Origin: CAZNYN01 sp964422205 | GTDB lineage: Bacteria > Synergistota > Synergistia > Synergistales > Synergistaceae | Length of the DNA stretch: 64,000 bases | Assembly: GCA_964422205.1 (NCBI GenBank) | Contig: CAYRAI010000005.1 | Coordinates: forward strand, 1 to 64,000 | Direction: 5' to 3' | Position numbers and translations under genes: made by a program | Notes under the pieces: generated by a model | Database searches by the model: none | What the model was told of the DNA's origin: nothing | Seen by the model: only the letters and a program-made list of their open reading frames with translations | Shown: positions 63,664-64,000 of the stretch, one piece after another | How positions within the stretch are numbered: position 1 is the stretch's first letter | Layout: each line of letters begins with the position of its first letter

Positions 63664-64000
63664 TTGAAGCGCTTTATCTCGGAGCGGTACAAAAATATAA
63701 CTCCGTCATCGATGATGAGAATGGCGGCTCTTGCCTCGTCTGTCGAAGGAGCGATTGACCTCACTCTCGGAGAACCTGATATTCCCACTCCGGAGGCGAT
63801 ATGCGAATCTCTGGCACAGAGTGCCAATAGGGGCGAAACTCACTACGCTCCGGGCATGGGACTTGCCGACTTGCGCAAAGCCGTATCTGATTATTGGAAG
63901 CGTAAATACGGTCTGATGTACGGAGCTGACGAGATATTTGTCACAGTCGGAGGCAGTCAGGCTTCATCTCTTGTTTTTCAGGTTACGCTCGAGCGCGGCG
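63664..64000 (+). CDS. Class I/II PLP aminotransferase, N-terminal part (cut by window end)
   Basis: About 112 codons are visible: LTLGEPDIPTPEAI, THYAPGMGLADLRKAVSDYW and the VGGSQASSLVF segment are typical of the aspartate-aminotransferase-like fold type I family. The active-site lysine lies beyond the window. The likely start is the TTG at 63664, 4 nt after the cupin stop, with GGAGCGGAG upstream; ATG codons further in are less likely because the conserved N-terminal arm begins earlier. Confidence 0.85.
   Translation, partial: MKRFISERYKNITPSSMMRMAALASSVEGAIDLTLGEPDIPTPEAICESLAQSANRGETHYAPGMGLADLRKAVSDYWKRKYGLMYGADEIFVTVGGSQASSLVFQVTLERG

Noticed and set aside
1..64000. CRISPR arrays, tRNA or rRNA genes, insertion sequences, prophage
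   Set aside because: No regularly spaced repeats, tRNA cloverleaf, rRNA sequence, transposase or phage gene was recognised on either strand.

Overview
The window looks like part of the chromosome of an anaerobic, amino-acid-fermenting Gram-negative bacterium, most plausibly a member of the Synergistota. The reasons are a complete lipid A 4-amino-4-deoxy-L-arabinose (arn) operon, which implies an outer membrane; a selenocysteine-containing glycine/betaine-reductase-type protein; a sensory [FeFe]-hydrogenase cluster; many amino-acid enzymes (threonine dehydratase, ornithine and branched-chain aminotransferases, cysteine desulfidase-like protein); periplasmic binding proteins; and no sugar-catabolism genes. 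The phylum is an inference from gene content. No rRNA, tRNA, CRISPR array, prophage or insertion sequence was seen.

Layout. 1-9.3 kb: YitT-type membrane protein, CorA channel, a DapB-like reductase lacking the usual catalytic lysine, an ogt plus HhH-GPD glycosylase repair pair, the molybdate ABC transporter modABC (modA carries an apparent frameshift in its signal peptide), an Fe-S aldo/keto reductase and an EamA exporter. 9.5-17.8 kb: overlapping operon arnT-arnB-arnC-formyltransferase-decarboxylase-arnD-arnE-ugd, in which ArnA is split into two genes. 18-25.4 kb: class I amidotransferase, pyrroline-5-carboxylate reductase-like protein, NCS2 purine/uracil permease, a REC-GGDEF-EAL regulator with a degenerate GGDEF site, and a mocA/yqeC pair. 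25.5-28.7 kb: thioredoxin-like ferredoxin, PAS-bearing hydrogenase and SpoIIE-type phosphatase. 28.9-32.7 kb: a methyltransferase and three tandem YitT paralogues of identical length (297 aa). 32.9-43.7 kb: metabolic genes separated by strong terminators. 44.2-46.9 kb: a sugar-type ABC transporter. 47.6-52.9 kb: GrdE-like and Sec-containing GrdB-like proteins, a 49-aa membrane protein, an SSS-family symporter and a TetR regulator. 53.3-58.2 kb: an operon of ASKHA hydantoinase/oxoprolinase-like protein, B12-domain mutase-like protein and TRAP binding protein. 58.5-64 kb: threonine dehydratase, a Mop-type molybdenum hydroxylase behind a structured leader, a cupin, and an aminotransferase cut by the window edge.

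Two themes link distant genes. The first is molybdenum and selenium: modABC, MocA, YqeC (a selenium-dependent hydroxylase accessory factor), the Mop-type hydroxylase and the selenoprotein all occur here. The modA promoter and the hydroxylase promoter share a palindrome (GCAACT-N-AGTTGC), which suggests a common repressor. The second is amino-acid or amine fermentation: the Grd-like pair with its symporter, and the B12/ASKHA/TRAP operon, both look like dedicated uptake-plus-breakdown loci whose substrates cannot be read from the sequence. These two loci are the best candidates for undescribed systems.
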